Source of the DNA: Oxyruncus cristatus
Taxonomy: Eukaryota; Chordata; Aves; Passeriformes; Cotingidae
DNA length: 64,000 bases
Reading direction: 5' to 3'
Assembly: GCA_013399855.1 (NCBI GenBank)
Contig: VXAY01001954.1
Coordinates: forward strand, 124,001-188,000
This document shows, in pieces, positions 1 to 12,833 of this stretch. Below the pieces are notes generated by a model. The model was not told where the DNA came from and searched no databases. It saw nothing but the letters and a program-made list of their open reading frames with translations. Position 1 is the first letter of the stretch; every line of letters starts with the position of its first letter. The position numbers and the translations under genes are program-made.

Positions 1-3000
1 TGTAACCTTAGGAGAACCACAGAAATAAACTTGGTCTTCTTGGTCATCAGAACTTCAGACAGCTTATTAAATTTTGCTGAGTAATCTAGCTTGAATTTGT
101 TTTAGGCTTAGCTTAGGTATACAGGTAGTTGGAGCAAAGGTGCTGAAATGAATTAACTTGTTAGACTTGACAATTTCATTGCTTGACTATAACCAGTTTG
201 CAGGTCCTGAAAGGGCTTTCTGAAAGACAAAGTCAGGAACATGCATAATAAATTTATTCAGACACAGCTGGCTAAGACTGTTTGCAATGCATTTTGTAAT
301 ACATATAGACTTACATTTTTATTCCAAAAATGTATATAGACTCCAGGGGAACATTAAAATAAGACACAATCGCACTGAAGAGTTAGATAATTTGAAGATA
401 AAAGCTAAAACCCACAGAGGCACACAGGTGCCCTCGGGCATGACTAGACATGAGCACAGAGTCAGCTGGCCAAATGTACAAGTAGCTTTGGTATTGAGGT
501 TACGTTTGCATATTTGCATAGCAATATGCCAAAATTCATCTGTCCTTATGAGCAAAGAGCACAGAAGTAAAACTTGGCAATATTGGAAAATGCTATGTCT
601 ACATTTTTCTAAAGCCATTTTGGACCTGCTATATTAGGATATGTCACAGGATGAGAAAGATCAAAATAGAGGAAATTTACTGTTTCAGACATATTTGTGC
701 TGTATCAGCTTATAGAATTAATTCAAAAATTAAAGGGAATTCCAGAGCAGACTATTAAATTTAGAATATGATTCTCATGCATAAGAAAAAAAACAGAAGA
801 GGAGTGAGGCTAGGTGGAAGATTTTTAGCAAAACTTGATAAAATTTCTGAAAGATAGTATATCTGCAGTAAATCTTTAAAGTATCAGGACATGTTATATG
901 TTCATATAAGTATCTGCAAAAAAAGAGTTCTTATAAAAGCCCCTGTATTTATTAGATGATATTAAAGATTCATTTTGAATTAGCAGTATGATACACGGTA
1001 TAAAATCAGATTAATTTTATTTGGAGAGATAAATATAACTTCTCTGTTAATATCTGTTTTTCACATTTGTCTAAATATCAGACCTAATCTTCATTTGTTT
1101 CAGTCTCATGCATACTGTTACATACTTTTAAACAAGCACAAAAAATGCTGCCTTGCTAAATTGAACTTGCTACTTTAAATGATACAAATTATAGAGTTGT
1201 CACCGGGCTGTTTTAGTCCAGATGCTCTCCATTACTGATTAGCTTCAAGCAAATAGGTTATTTTTTCAGCTAAAAATTGAAGAACTCTTAAAAAGAATTA
1301 GTATATGCAACTGAACATCCTAAGAAATCACTTTTTTATTTTTTCTGATTTTAAGCTGATTTATTTAATTTTTTTGTTATTATTCTGATTGTGTCAATAC
1401 TACAAAGTTTAGATAGGAATAATGTAACTTCATTCAAGGGGGAAACTGTCCAACTAAAAAGGAATTACTAGTTTAATTTTGTCTAAGAGAAGTTAAGTTT
1501 AGGAAAGCTAGCCTTCTGCAATCTTTCCTTCTTTTCCTTTTTTTTTCTTGTAAGAAGAATTATGTTATTTTCATGTCTGAAAGCATGTAGAGTTAGGGAA
1601 AGCTGGATAACGTTTAAACCACTTTACTAGCTGAAGGTGGCAGCTTCTTAGCATACTTTATATACTTTACTCTTATGTATTTTTCTCCTTTCCTTATTGT
1701 AAAAATAAGGTGGTAAAAGTAAAAGCTTTTAATAGCACCACAGTGACTTCAACATGCAAAAATTAGAGTATCTTGAACACTTCTACAAACATTACTTGTG
1801 AAGCTCTCATGATGTAAACAAGAAGCACCAAATAGCAAACTTCAGGCTAGATATGGGGATATAATTTCTGCTAGTGAGTACTACTGGTTCTCCTGCTGAG
1901 ACCTCTTTAATTTAGTTTTCTTCATTAAATTATTTTTATGTCACTTTTTTTGCGGTACTTGGCCATTCTGACAGGACTTCAAGTTAAGATGTATGATTTG
2001 CCTGAAATGACACTAAGAAAGCAGGATTTCTGATGAATAAAGTGTTTTCACAGAATATTATTATATCATCACTGAAGAATCACCTCATACATACTTGGAA
2101 GTATATGATCAGCCATTATACTTGCCTATGCTGGAGATTTTTGGGGTAAGCAGCCAAGTTCTAAGCATGCTTCATGAGACTGAAAATACTACACCATTAA
2201 AGGTGAAAGTCTTGCTTTCAGTGATCCCTCGCGGGGATCTTAGACATATATTCTTATATTCTAGCTGTCTATGTAATGGAGAGCTTTATTTTATTGACCC
2301 AAATTTGGACATCATAATTCAAAATCCTTTTACATAGCAAGAAACTTTTTTATGCAGTGAGACAGAAAAACAAGAAAACTGACAGAATAAAAAAAAAAGT
2401 AGAATCACTGAGGCTTAACTTCATAGAAGAATAGCATAGAAAATGGGTTTGTTCTGACTTTCTATGAGGAACAATTAATCTACCAGATCCATAGTTTATC
2501 TGCAAGGAGGCGACAGGAGCAGTGTAACTAAGTGATACATTGGATTATTCTGACAAATTGTGTTCAGTCTGATAGCAGGGAGCAAATTATTTTTTCTTGC
2601 TCAAATGAAGAGATGAGAAGTATAGGCATGTTAAAAGAACAGAGGATATCCGAAACATGGATCAAAGACTATCTCAGAGATTATCAAGGGAAGGAACAGA
2701 TTTTATTGTGTTGTTTAATTCAAAAAGTGTGAAAAAGAAATACATACGTATTTTTTTCCAGATTAACTGCACCAGTAAATTGTATTTGAAGATAAGCAAA
2801 TAAAACTAGTACTGAATGCATTGAAGGCTTGTATAAGACATTGAATGCAAGCTAATTTATTATTGTCTTCCTGTGACAACTGGTGTCTTCAGAGTGGAGG
2901 GAAGGAGGGAGAATATTTGGCTACTTTACTTATTGAAGGGTTGCTTCTTTTACAGCCACTGGGTCTCCAAGTTCAGGACACACCTGCATATCACAATTAT

Positions 3001-5640
3001 GAAAGAATAAGCTGTAAAAGAGTTTCCACCCAAGGTACTAGTAGCACTATGATGTCCTCATCTGCTTGTTTATTAGTCTTTTGTGAGGAAACAACCAACC
3101 TGACTCACACTTTCAGTGGTTATTCTATGATATGACAACCTTCCAAATGATTTCCTGTCTTTTGACTATGTAGAAAGACTCTGCACATTTCAATTCTAAA
3201 AATAAAAAAAACCCAACCAAACAAATGAGAACAAAAAACCCCAACCACTGGTCTGATTCTGATATCAGATTTTTCTCTAGATTCTTTGTTATCTGGAAAC
3301 AGTACATATAAAATACTGTATTAGATAGTATCAAGGTTTAAACAGAAAAATATCTGGTGTCCTTGAACCAAAGTACTGATTTTTTTTTCCACAGGAAGTT
3401 AAGTCACATAAAAGAGAATTTTATATGATCTATTGATAATAAGCAAAATAAATAGTATATGCTAGCTTTCCTAGTCCAGAAAACTGCATCTCATATCTGA
3501 TTTTCTGATACAGCCATGAAGAAAACAAATGGAAAACCTTTTTGGCTGGGCATACTGTAATCTAGCAAACTACTGAATCTGATAAACATTTCTCTCACTT
3601 TCTGTTATTGTTCACAAGAATCTAAAGATTTTATTAGTTTCTACACATTTAGTTATCTAGTTGAATTTAGAAGCCAAGTTAAAAAGAAATATCAAATTTG
3701 GCTGACTAGTTTTTGCATTTTTATTTGATGTGTATGGGGTTTCTTCTGCAATTCCACACAACTACTTAAGATTTTTAAAGATTACTGTTATGCATCAGAA
3801 TTAAAACCAGTTAGTCTGGAGGTGGCACATTCACAAAGAGATGATTTTAACATGTAGGCTCAGGTTTTGTTCAGGCTTATATTCAGCCTTAATCAAAGGC
3901 TATTAAAAATTATAGGACAACTTATTTTCTGTTTGTCTGTCTAGTGCCCCCTGTTCTAAATATCCACTGGACAAGGATCATGGGTCTGAGAGTTAAGTGC
4001 CATGTGTGCTATACAGACAATCACAGTCTCAGGAAATATGCTGTTATTGCTACAGTGTGGAACCTCTGTCAAAGAGAAAGCCAGAGATTTTCTCTGAGAT
4101 TGCCCCCTTATACTGAAGAAATCATATTATTTAGATTACATTAGCAGGTAATTCCTCTAATCAGTAAGTAATATTTATGTATTTAGACAATGAACAGAAA
4201 GATTACTGTCCAAGGCAGTTAATTAAATCCAGCATTGCTTAGCATTCATTTTCAGTGCTGATGAAGTATATGCAAGGGGACTACCTCCAAAAACAAATTA
4301 AGGCTTCATTTCTTCCTGTTTTCTCATCCCAGCACTAGTGAGGCTGCCTACATGCCCAGAAGCTGTGAGGGCATGAATCTGAGGAGAAAATTACCACAGA
4401 TGTAAGGTAATAAGTGATCAGGATTTGGACATCTATGGCTAGGTGAAGGTTAATTAGTCACCTATTTTCTATTTAGGTACATAAACACCCATTAAAGTTC
4501 ACCTGTTCTAAAGGTGCCAAGGCATTTTTCTGTGTTTGAACTGCTTGCGTGTATCAAAACTGCTAACAGTTCAAACATTGTGGTCTCATTTCAGTAAGAA
4601 TTAACCATCTAGTTTCTTGGTGAACCTGTTTTGACAAAGCAATATTTCACAAATAAATTCAGTTCCATTGGAATAAAGTGCTTTAATATAAGTGCAGAAT
4701 ATAAGAATATTTCCATGAAACAGTTGACAAAATCTTATTCAAAAATCTAAACTTTTCACAAATATAATGGAAGGAATATGATATATAAAGAGGTTATGGA
4801 TCAGACATAATTCAATAAGCTGAATGAGGTCTGTGTTGCCCATCATATGATACTCCTAGTGTCTTGACATTACTGTATATTTTCCAAATGATTGCATTGA
4901 TTTTATGTATCACATTTGAAATGTCTACTGAGTTCTAAATTGATAAAAAATGGAATTAAGCTTGATGTATTCAAAACCCACTGAAAGCTGTTAAATAATA
5001 AACATACCTCTACTTTGAAATACACATAGAAATTTATGATGGACTCTAAAGTGGTTTTGACCATCATCCCCCCAAAAAGAACAAAAAGTTCTAGTCAGAA
5101 GAGAAGGAGTGCTTAGAGGAGAAAAATTCTATGTCATCATACTCATTCAGCTGGTTAAAGGCTAAGAAAAGATTAATAGTTATAGTAAAAATTAAAATGT
5201 GAATATAATAATGTAATTTTATACTACTTTCATTGTAATTGAAAAGGTGTAGTGGGAGAGATAGATGTGGTTAGAAATGTGCATGTAATAAAGTACCTTA
5301 AATTGTGAACACATGGGTAATTAAAGGGAAACTAATCTCATCCAAAATAGTATTGGGCATTTGTTAATCAAATGATAATGTTAATCTTGCTATCCAAGAA
5401 AGTAATTTTCTATTCCAGTTTTATAATGCATCATTTTATGTTTGTTGCCATGGACTTTAATTGGGAAATGTATTATTCAAAGGACTGCTTCTAATGCTAT
5501 CAAAATTATATTTAGATTTTGTACTTAGATTTCCTAGAAAAATGTCATGCTTTTTGCATTTACTTTTTTGCTATTTACTCATTGTATTTACTGTTTACCA
5601 TTGTACTCATTTTAAAACTTCTGTTCAATTTATGTAGCAA
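1..5640. other. AT-rich non-coding DNA, no gene seen
   Basis: No repeat family that I recognise and no credible gene. The open frames here (116 codons or fewer) have no recognisable motif, no long-range frame consistency and no codon bias, so I treat them as chance. The longest, at 287-637 plus, overlaps an equally long antisense frame, which is typical of random sequence. An intron of a large gene or an intergenic desert would look the same. Confidence 0.6.
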
Positions 5641-7345
5641 CATAATCATAGAATCAGCCAGGTTGGAAAAGACCTCTGAGATCATCAAGTTCAACCCTTG
5701 ATCCATTACCATCACAGTTACTAGACCATGGCACTAAGTGCCACATCCAGCCTCATCTTAAAAACCTCCAGGAATGGAGAATCCACCACCTCCCTGGGCA
5801 GCCCATTCCAAGGGATGATTACTCTCTCTGTAAAGAATTCCTTCCTAATATCCAACCTAAACTTCCCCTGGTACAGCTTAAGGCCGTGCCCTCTTGTCCT
5901 ACTGCTGGTTGCCTGGGAGAAGAGACCAACCTCCACCTGGCTACAACCTCCTCTCAGGTAGTTGTAGAGAGCGATGAGGACTCCCCTGAGCCTTCTCTTC
6001 TTCAGGCTAAACAACTCCAGCTCCCTCAGCCTCTCCTCACAGGACTCGTGCTCAAGTCCCTTCACCAGCCTCGTTGCTCTCCTCTGCACCTGCTCCAGCA
6101 CCTCAATATCCTTCTTGAACTGAGGGGCCCAGAACTGGACACAGCACTCCAGGTGTGGCCTCACCAGTGCTGAGTACAGGGGCAGAATCACCTCCCTGTT
6201 CCTGCTGGCCACACTGTTCCTGATCCAGGCCAGGATGCCATTGTCCTTCTTGGCCACCTGGGCACACTGCTGGCTCATGTTCAGCTTCCTGTCAATCAGC
6301 NNNNNNNNNNNNNNNNNNNNNNNNNNNNNNNNNNNNNNNNNNNNNNNNNNNNNNNNNNNNNNNNNNNNNNNNNNNNNNNNNNNNNNNNNNNNNNNNNNNN
6401 NNNNNNNNNNNNNNNNNNNNNNNNNNNNNNNNNNNNNNNNNNNNNNNNNNNNNNNNNNNNNNNNNNNNNNNNNNNNNNNNNNNNNNNNNNNNNNNNNNNN
6501 NNNNNNNNNNNNNNNNNNNNNNNNNNNNNNNNNNNNNNNNNNNNNNNNNNNNNNNNNNNNNNNNNNNNNNNGGCTGCAGCTTTTTCAGGAGAATGCTGTG
6601 GGAGACGGTGTCAAAGGCTTTGCTGAAGCCCACATAGACCACATCTACAGCCTTCCCCTCATCCACCAGGTGTGTCACCTGATCATAGAAGGAGATCAGG
6701 TTGGTCAGACAGAACATGCCCTTCCTAAACCCGTGCTGGCTGGGTCTGATCCCTTGTCCATCCTGAAGGTGCTGTGTGATTGCATTTAGGATCATCTGCT
6801 CCATAACCTTGCCAGGCACTGAGGTCAGGCTGACAGGCCTGTAGTTTCCTGGGTGCTCCTTGCAGCCCTATTTGTGGATTGACGTGACATTCACCAGCTT
6901 CCAATCATCTGGTACCTCTCCAGTGAACCAGGACTTGGTAAATGATGGAGAGCAGCTTGGCAAGCTCTTCTGCCAGCTCCCTCATCACCCTAGGGTGGGT
7001 CCCACCTGGTCCCATAGACTTCTGAGGATCCAAGTGGCTCAGCAGGTCACTAACTGTTTCCTCCTGGATTACAGGAGGCTATTCAGCTTCTTATCTCTGT
7101 ATACAAGCTCCAGAAGCCAGCTGTCCTCAGGACAACCTGTCTTACTGTTGAAAACTGAGGTAAAGAAGGTGTTTAATACCTCAGCCTTGTCCTCATCTTT
7201 GATAACTATGTTCCTGCCCATGTCCAATAAAGAATGGAGGTTTCCCTTACCTCTCCTTTTGCTACTGATATATCTGTAGAAAGACTTTTTTGTTATCCTT
7301 AATAGAAGTGGCAAGATTGAGTTCAAATTGTGAACTTTTTCCATG
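5641..7345 (-). mobile_element. CR1 LINE, 5'-truncated, interrupted by assembly gap
   Basis: Non-LTR retrotransposon copy on the minus strand. Its 3' end lies at about 5641 and has the octamer-like CR1 tail (complement of CATAGAATC), followed by the usual 3' untranslated part. The minus frame at 5721-6278 encodes the C-terminal end of CR1 ORF2, including the stretch [20 protein letters not shown] and the conserved FWAP. The minus frame at 6572-6819 carries reverse transcriptase motif A (FSKAFDTVSHSILLKKL). The minus frame at 7069-7344 carries the N-terminal reverse transcriptase part (FYRYISSKR, DKAEVLNTFFTSVF). The protein frame changes between 6819 and 7069, so the copy is not intact. The endonuclease domain and everything 5' of it are missing, which is the common fate of CR1 (5' truncation during reverse transcription). 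The 271 Ns at 6301-6571 remove the catalytic FADD region. The copy is probably dead. Confidence 0.96.
6301..6571. other. assembly gap (271 N)
   Basis: A run of 271 N lies inside the CR1 reverse transcriptase. To the right the protein stops just after motif A (SILLKKL). To the left it resumes at the MSQQC segment. The missing part holds the region of the catalytic FADD motif. Confidence 1.
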
Positions 7346-9047
7346 GTTAATCCTTGTAAAACCAGTTTAACTTCTTGTGATTAGTAATTTTTGCATATAC
7401 AGTAAAGAGGAAAGAATAATATGGTACAAAGTATTTATTTTTCTTAGAGTTCAGTTTTCTTTTTCACTTGGGAAATCCCCAGTGTCAGGTCATTCAGCAT
7501 AAAAGTAATGAAAATTGGACTGGATCTAGGAAGATGACATATTCGTTCATTTGCAAATGAAATTGTCAAAAAACCTGGTAAGCATCATTCATAATGAGAA
7601 GATGTCAGACCTTCCATTCAGACTGCAAAACCTGGTGTGAAGAATCCTTAAGCATTGCTTTCCATTTAAATGTATTAAAAAGATAGGGGGGAGTCCTATT
7701 GAAGAAAGAGAGGAAAGAACTACTGATATAATCTTCATAATCTTCATAAATTAGCTTCAGAAGCCCATCATGACTGGTTTGTTTGCTGTAAACAAGTTCA
7801 GGTAATGAATTTTGTCCTTTGTACTCTGAATACAAACTACCAAATCAAGTATACATTCTGTCCAATACATACTACGGAATAGGAAAAACAAATGCAAAAC
7901 CAAAACCAAACCTAAACAACTTTGGTTTAATTGTCCAGCCACATTTCAAATCATTTTATAATATTCAGATAACAAATTACGGAGTTAGAGCAAAATAACT
8001 TGATGGGAATCTTTTTATATGGTTCTCTCCAACTGTTTCCAAATTCATCAGTGCTTAATCCACCTGTCTCTGGAAGTGTATGCCTTACCAAGTGTTGTGC
8101 TATAATGTTTCACTTTAAAATTCTCTTTAATTTTCCAGGATGCTGGAAGACATGTTAAATAAACATCTTTTCTCCTTTAGTTGTCTTACCTCTGATTCCG
8201 TATAACTTAAAGTCATAACAATTTTTACTGAGCATAAAGTGCATTGAAGGAAAGTAGCATAATTGGTAGTCACAGAGATGAAAGAAAAATCTTATCAAAT
8301 GAGTAGTCTTCTGTAGTATCTAGGTAAGATTCAAATTATGAAATGAAATAAAAATCCACTGCTGTAAACTGTTTAGATTTTTAATTTTGCTTTAATCAAA
8401 CCATTTTCACACAGTAATTTGATTTGTCTGACATTGATCAAAAACTGCAAATACAAATAATGAAAATGGTTCTCATTAATAGGTAGGCAGCTGGATTTTC
8501 TCCATAAATATTTCAAGAGAGTAGTCAATCCATAATATTATTGATTGAACATGAAGTAAAAAAAATCTATTTTTCACTTGCTGAATGCACAAGAACCAAT
8601 GTTCTGCTAATAGGAACTGCACATCCAGCAAGAAACAAATTATATTCACGAGGCCTCTTGCTCTGGTGACTTCAGATTCCACAGGCTAAGTGGCCTGTCA
8701 GGCCAAATTTGAATCTGTATAGGAAAACAAAAGATGAAGAGGTGAACAGCTTCAGCTACACATGTTAGTAGTTCAGCAACTGAATTTTTTCCCTCCAGTA
8801 AGCTGTGAAAGTGAATCCGACCATGGTTCAAGGGGTCACTCTGCAGCTGGAAACAGTGTGTTCCAAAGTCTTGATATAATACTCATTAGAAAGCCATGCA
8901 AGTTTTAAAGGAAAGTAGTTGTTTTTACCTGTGATATACAGACAAACTTCTCATCCAGAAAATTCTTGAATGCCATTGACTTACTTTCTGAAAAGAGTCA
9001 TATATAGGTATTAAAAGATATTTAAGAGAGCATAAAAGAAATCAGAT
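7346..9047. other. AT-rich non-coding DNA, no gene seen
   Basis: No repeat family or gene that I can recognise. The frames at 7605-7942 and 8476-8831 (minus, 76 codons or fewer) overlap one another in different frames and show no motif. Confidence 0.55.
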
Positions 9048-9273
9048 AAAAATCACAGGATCATTCATTGGTCATCTAGCCATGGGTCCTACTCACCACA
9101 AAATCAACACTGATTTTGGGGATTAGTCCAACTGGGTTTTGAAAACTGTCAAGCACAGAGACTGTGAAGTCTACCTGGAGGACCTGGTCCAACACTTAAG
9201 TATACTTTAAATGAAGAAATTTCTCTTTGTATCTCCTTCAGTCATAATCTGACAATTCATCACCAGTTGCTGG
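9048..9273 (-). mobile_element. old CR1 LINE fragment, 3' part (left half of interrupted copy)
   Basis: A diverged CR1 3' region on the minus strand. The section reading GGTTTTGAAAACTGTCAAGC...GAGACT...CTACCTGGAGGACCTG matches the pattern 'forms its own paragraph' of CR1 tails (short summary: gagttttgaa..ctccaag..gagact). It is followed by the frame-poor AGAAATTTCTCTTTGTAT stretch that corresponds to the CR1 'aagaaattttttcctaat' part. The identification is from memory of CR1 tails. The match is imperfect, as expected for an old copy. It continues after the LTR piece at 9274-9493. Confidence 0.6.
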
Positions 9274-9493
9274 TGTTGAACCCCAGCCAGCAAACAAGCA
9301 CCATGTAGATGCTTCCTCACTCCCCCACCAATGGGATCAGGGAGAGAATCAGAAGGGTAAAACTATAAAACTCAAGGGTGTAGCAGAAGACAGGGAAAGA
9401 AAAAGCAGTGCATGCAAACAACGGAAAACAAGGAGTTAACTCACTGCTTCCCATACCAGGCAGGTGTTCAACCATCCTCAGGAGGGCTGCTGC
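9274..9493 (-). mobile_element. ERVL-type solo LTR fragment (3' part), nested in CR1
   Basis: The left edge begins TGTTGAACCCCAGCCAGCAA, the complement of the 3' end of a common avian ERVL-type LTR, whose tail reads GCCAGCTGGGGTTAAACCAtgaca in better-kept copies such as the one at 55385-55996. It continues through the CACTCCCCCACCAATGGGAT part and a stretch (ACTCACTGCTTCCCA, GGTGTTCAACCATC) that belongs to the middle of that LTR. Only about 220 bp are kept and the promoter half is missing. It sits between two parts of one CR1 copy, so it arrived after the CR1. Confidence 0.75.
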
Positions 9494-9785
9494 TCAGGAC
9501 CTTGAAGTTGGCCTCTCCAGGCTGAACAACATACAGTTCCTCAGATTCTCCTCACAGACGTCAACCCCTGACTACTCTGGTGGCCCTTTGCTGAATTTAC
9601 TGCAGTCTGACAATGTTTTTCTTGAATCGCAAGTCCAAAAACCAGATGTTGTATTCTAGATGCGATCTAATGACTACCAAGTAAAGGAGAATAACCACTT
9701 TTCAAAATCCACTGGTTGCACTCCTGTTAATATTTTCTGTATGCTTTCAGCCTTCAGTGGTCATTCCTACAGACTGAATTCCTAT
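9494..9785 (-). mobile_element. old CR1 LINE fragment (right half of interrupted copy)
   Basis: A CR1 segment on the minus strand. CTCTCCAGGCTGAACAAC near 9517, TTCTTGAATCGCAAG near 9620, and GTATTCTAGATGCGATCTAATGA near 9650 match the CR1 region that in the younger copy at 5641-7345 reads CTCCTGCA...TTCTTGAACTGAGGGGCC...CACTCCAGGTGTGGCCTCACCAG. It is diverged and has no open frame. With 9048-9273 it makes one element split by an LTR. Confidence 0.8.
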
Positions 9786-11009
9786 AGTACCCTGGAAAGG
9801 TTTTTTCAAGATAGTGATTGATTTCATCTGGAACATAGTATGAGGGTCTTTGTTATGAGAAAGTTAATTTTACATGCATATGTATTTTTGCAGTATTTCC
9901 TCCCAGTCTCAGTGAACAGGGCATCCATCTGTTTAGTCCATGGTCATGACACCTCATCTTTTTGCTTTGAGCAGTGATTCACTATGTATATGTGTTTCTT
10001 TCTCTGACTGGTAATCATTAGAAGTTAAGAGCTGGTTGCTGACCTTCTACATTCTCATCAGCTTGGACAGCTCTGCCCAGGAGTTTCTCATCACACATTC
10101 TTATCAGCTGGACTATATGGTTAATATAAGAAAGAACTGAACTGGAAAAAAATTCATTCTGCAATCCTAATAACATATAAGACTAAAGTGAGGAGTTCAT
10201 AAAAATATAGTTTTAAAAGCAATTTACAATAAAAACATGTTTTCCAAAGTTATACAGAAACCAGGGAATAAAACCAGGTTGTAGTTCCAGACAATACTGA
10301 AGTCAAAACAAAAGATGAACTGGAGTTAGATGGATAGGAAGGGTGAATAATAGGGAAGGTTGGAGTAATGGAAGCTGATTCCTCCTTCTTACAGTACTGT
10401 CAATCTGTGAGGTTAACTTTGCCATCTCATGCAACTTCATCATAAAAACAGAGTAAGAATCTGACTTGAACTCACAGAGGAAATTCAAGGAAGAAATTTG
10501 TTGTCATAAATTTTCTGTTCATCCTTCTAAATAGTGTCAAGTGAGCTGGAGGACATGCAGAAAGATACAATCTCTGATGATGCAAGGGGCCAACCCAGAC
10601 CCAAAGAAATTTCCATCTTTTTTTTGCCAAAGAGTTCTTGAGGTCATAACCTCAGCCTTCAGGATTGTGATCATCAAGGACTACAGCCATGAGCACTATC
10701 AGTACAATGTCAGTCGGGGTTATTATTTAGGAGATGACTGTTGAGAATTGACTGTTTTGTATGTGTAGTGGTAGGGATTGTTAATGAATAAGAACTAGCC
10801 ATTAGCATAAGCAGTGAATGAATTGAGCAATGTTATGTTTTAAAGTTTGAAGTTGGCTTGATTTGTCAGTATTCTAAAAACTGAACAGCCTCTGATTCCC
10901 AGACACACATCTAAACATGTATGTTCTGTTGCAATTCACTTTTCAGCCCCTGACTTCAGTGTGTAGTGAATGAGAGCAATGTACAAAAATTAGAAAGGCT
11001 TCCAATATC

Positions 11010-11140
11010 ACTTCAAAATATTCAAAAGGTTCTGCTGCTTTAGAAGGTGCATAGGCCAATTTAAATGGTGACTTCAGAATATTCAAAAGGTTAGCAGTTC
11101 TACTGCTTTAGAAGGTACATAGGCCAATTTAAAGGGTGAT
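11010..11140. repeat. tandem duplication, about 61 + 69 bp
   Basis: Two adjacent copies both read CTTCA[AG]AATATTCAAAAGGTT, then (T)CTGCTGCTTTAGAAGGT[GA]CATAGGCCAATTTAAA. Copy 1 is at about 11010-11070 and copy 2 at about 11071-11140. Copy 2 has an extra 8 bases (around AGCAGTTC) after the first third. The copies differ at only a few other positions, so the duplication is fairly recent relative to the flanking repeats. Confidence 0.9.
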
Positions 11141-11447
11141 GACAGTGACTAGTAATAATCAAAGCACAAAATCTCCCTTCATAGAGTCATGAAGGAGTCA
11201 GACAGTTCTACATCATTCTTTCTGAAACTATGACCCCATCTTGGTGTACAAAACCTATTAAAGTCTGTTAATCAAAGTTTTGACTGAGAAGAAAAAAACT
11301 GGAAGAACTAGAAACTACAAAAAGACTGAAAACTACGAGAGACTTTCTTACTGCCTCCAAAAGCTAAAAATGCTGCTTTTGCAGCTGTTGCAGAGTGTAC
11401 ATTCCTGGGAGCCATGAATTGATCCCAATCCTCAAAGATGGACCTCC

Positions 11448-11497
11448 AATTATAGAACTTATAGAACAAAGTACTGAAATTATAGAACAAAGTACTA
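11448..11497. repeat. short tandem duplication
   Basis: The unit TTATAGAACAAAGTACT occurs twice about 22 bp apart, preceded by a partial third copy (TTATAGAACT). This is ordinary slippage-type duplication. Confidence 0.8.
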
Positions 11498-12399
11498 CAA
11501 GTGCTAAGACAAGTCTGTTAATTTAATTTTGACAAATGTTTTTACTAGTCCTGCTGTATCAGTTTCCTCTTTAGTTCCACTGACTGTGCTGTAAGAAGGT
11601 ACCACAAAGAAAATCTAAACAATTTTACAAAGCATTGTTAAGTTGTTGCAGGGAGAAAAGAAGCATGAATGGTATAGAAGAGAAATACAACAGCAAGTAA
11701 TTTTTAATTCCATTCACATAATTACGTTTTTTAAAGGAAATAAGAAAAAAAAAAAAGATTTGGAAACAGAAAGATACTGCTTTTGTGTCTAAAGCTCCAT
11801 TTAATTCCTAGTAAAAAATTGAACTGAAAATTCACTAGTTAAGGCTAAATTTCATAAGCTACATTGTCAATTTCCATAAGTTTTAGAAGTAAGTTTAGAC
11901 TTTTTACAAATTCTTATTACCTCCACACAGGAAAAAAAGTATTTGTTTTAGAACCAATTCTTAACTGGAATTGTTAGACATAGCATATATTTTTTGAAGT
12001 TCCCTTCATTCAGTGAATAGTCCAATGTTTTCGGTCATTGTAGAAGACAGTGTAATCAAAATGATGATGAAGTACAGAATTAGTTTAAAAATCAAGCTGT
12101 AATAAAAACTGTTCCTTTGACTCTGCAAGAGACACACTCTGTTGTTGAAATGTTACATTTGCAGCTAAGATTATTAAAAAATATGGAAAAAAAATTAAAA
12201 TGCAGACAATTTTATAGAAAAGTACTTTTTTAATATGTTTCTTTTTCTCTAAATATGACTTTAAAATATCATTGCCTATTCCCCATTCAAATTTGCAAAC
12301 AGTATGGGCAGAAATAGGTACTGGAAGTGCTGGATCCCAAAATATGATATCTGCAAAGAGGGATTTGAGTGGACTTTGCAGAAAGCCGTGGGCTATGAG

Positions 12400-12833
12400 T
12401 GTTGGGGAAAAAAACTTGGTTTAAGAAACAAATGAGATATCATGAGTGTTGATTGCCCTGCCCCAGCCCAGAGGGTCCACACCTTGATTTTATCAAACCT
12501 GCAGAAGACCTATTGTACTTCATCTCTCCCTTTGTGTTCCCTGAATCCTTGCATCCTGTAGACCCGAATACCTGTTCCCCCCTGTGAAATCCCCTAAGAG
12601 AAAGTGAGTTTTTCCCCAAGAGGTAATTCTGCAGACCCCAAATTTGTCAATCTGCGTTTTCCCCTTATGTCATCCCTGAAACCCCCTGTTTGTGATAAAT
12701 TGCAATAGTTACAACACCCTGTTGAATATGTAGACCCTAAACCCTTTAAATGTAAACTTGTAAGTTCAATAAAGCATTCCAGTTTCTTGCCCCCACTGGG
12801 ATCGCTTAGTTTTCAGGAAGAAAGATCATTACA
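12400..12833 (+). mobile_element. solo LTR of an endogenous retrovirus (probable)
   Basis: A GC-richer island in AT-rich DNA. It begins TGTTGGGGAAAAAAAC and can be closed at ...GATCATTACA, giving about 434 bp. An AATAAA polyadenylation signal is at 12768-12773, followed by about 60 bp of U5-like sequence (CTTGCCCCCACTGGGATCGC). The C-rich body (GACCCGAATACC, CCCCTGTGAAATCCCC) is LTR-like. I found no clean target-site duplication, so the edges are approximate; an alternative right edge is TTTTCA at 12815. No internal retroviral genes are present, so it would be a solo LTR. Confidence 0.6.

Larger units (their letters stand above)
9786..12399. other. AT-rich non-coding DNA with short local duplications
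   Basis: No gene that I can support. It contains a roughly 65-bp tandem duplication at 11010-11140 and a 20-odd-bp tandem duplication near 11450-11495, listed separately. The plus frame at 10541-10744 (67 codons) has no recognised domain. Confidence 0.55.

Noticed and set aside
12721..12750. CCCTAAACCC resembling telomere repeat units
   Set aside because: Only a single partial unit inside an LTR-like element. No tandem array.
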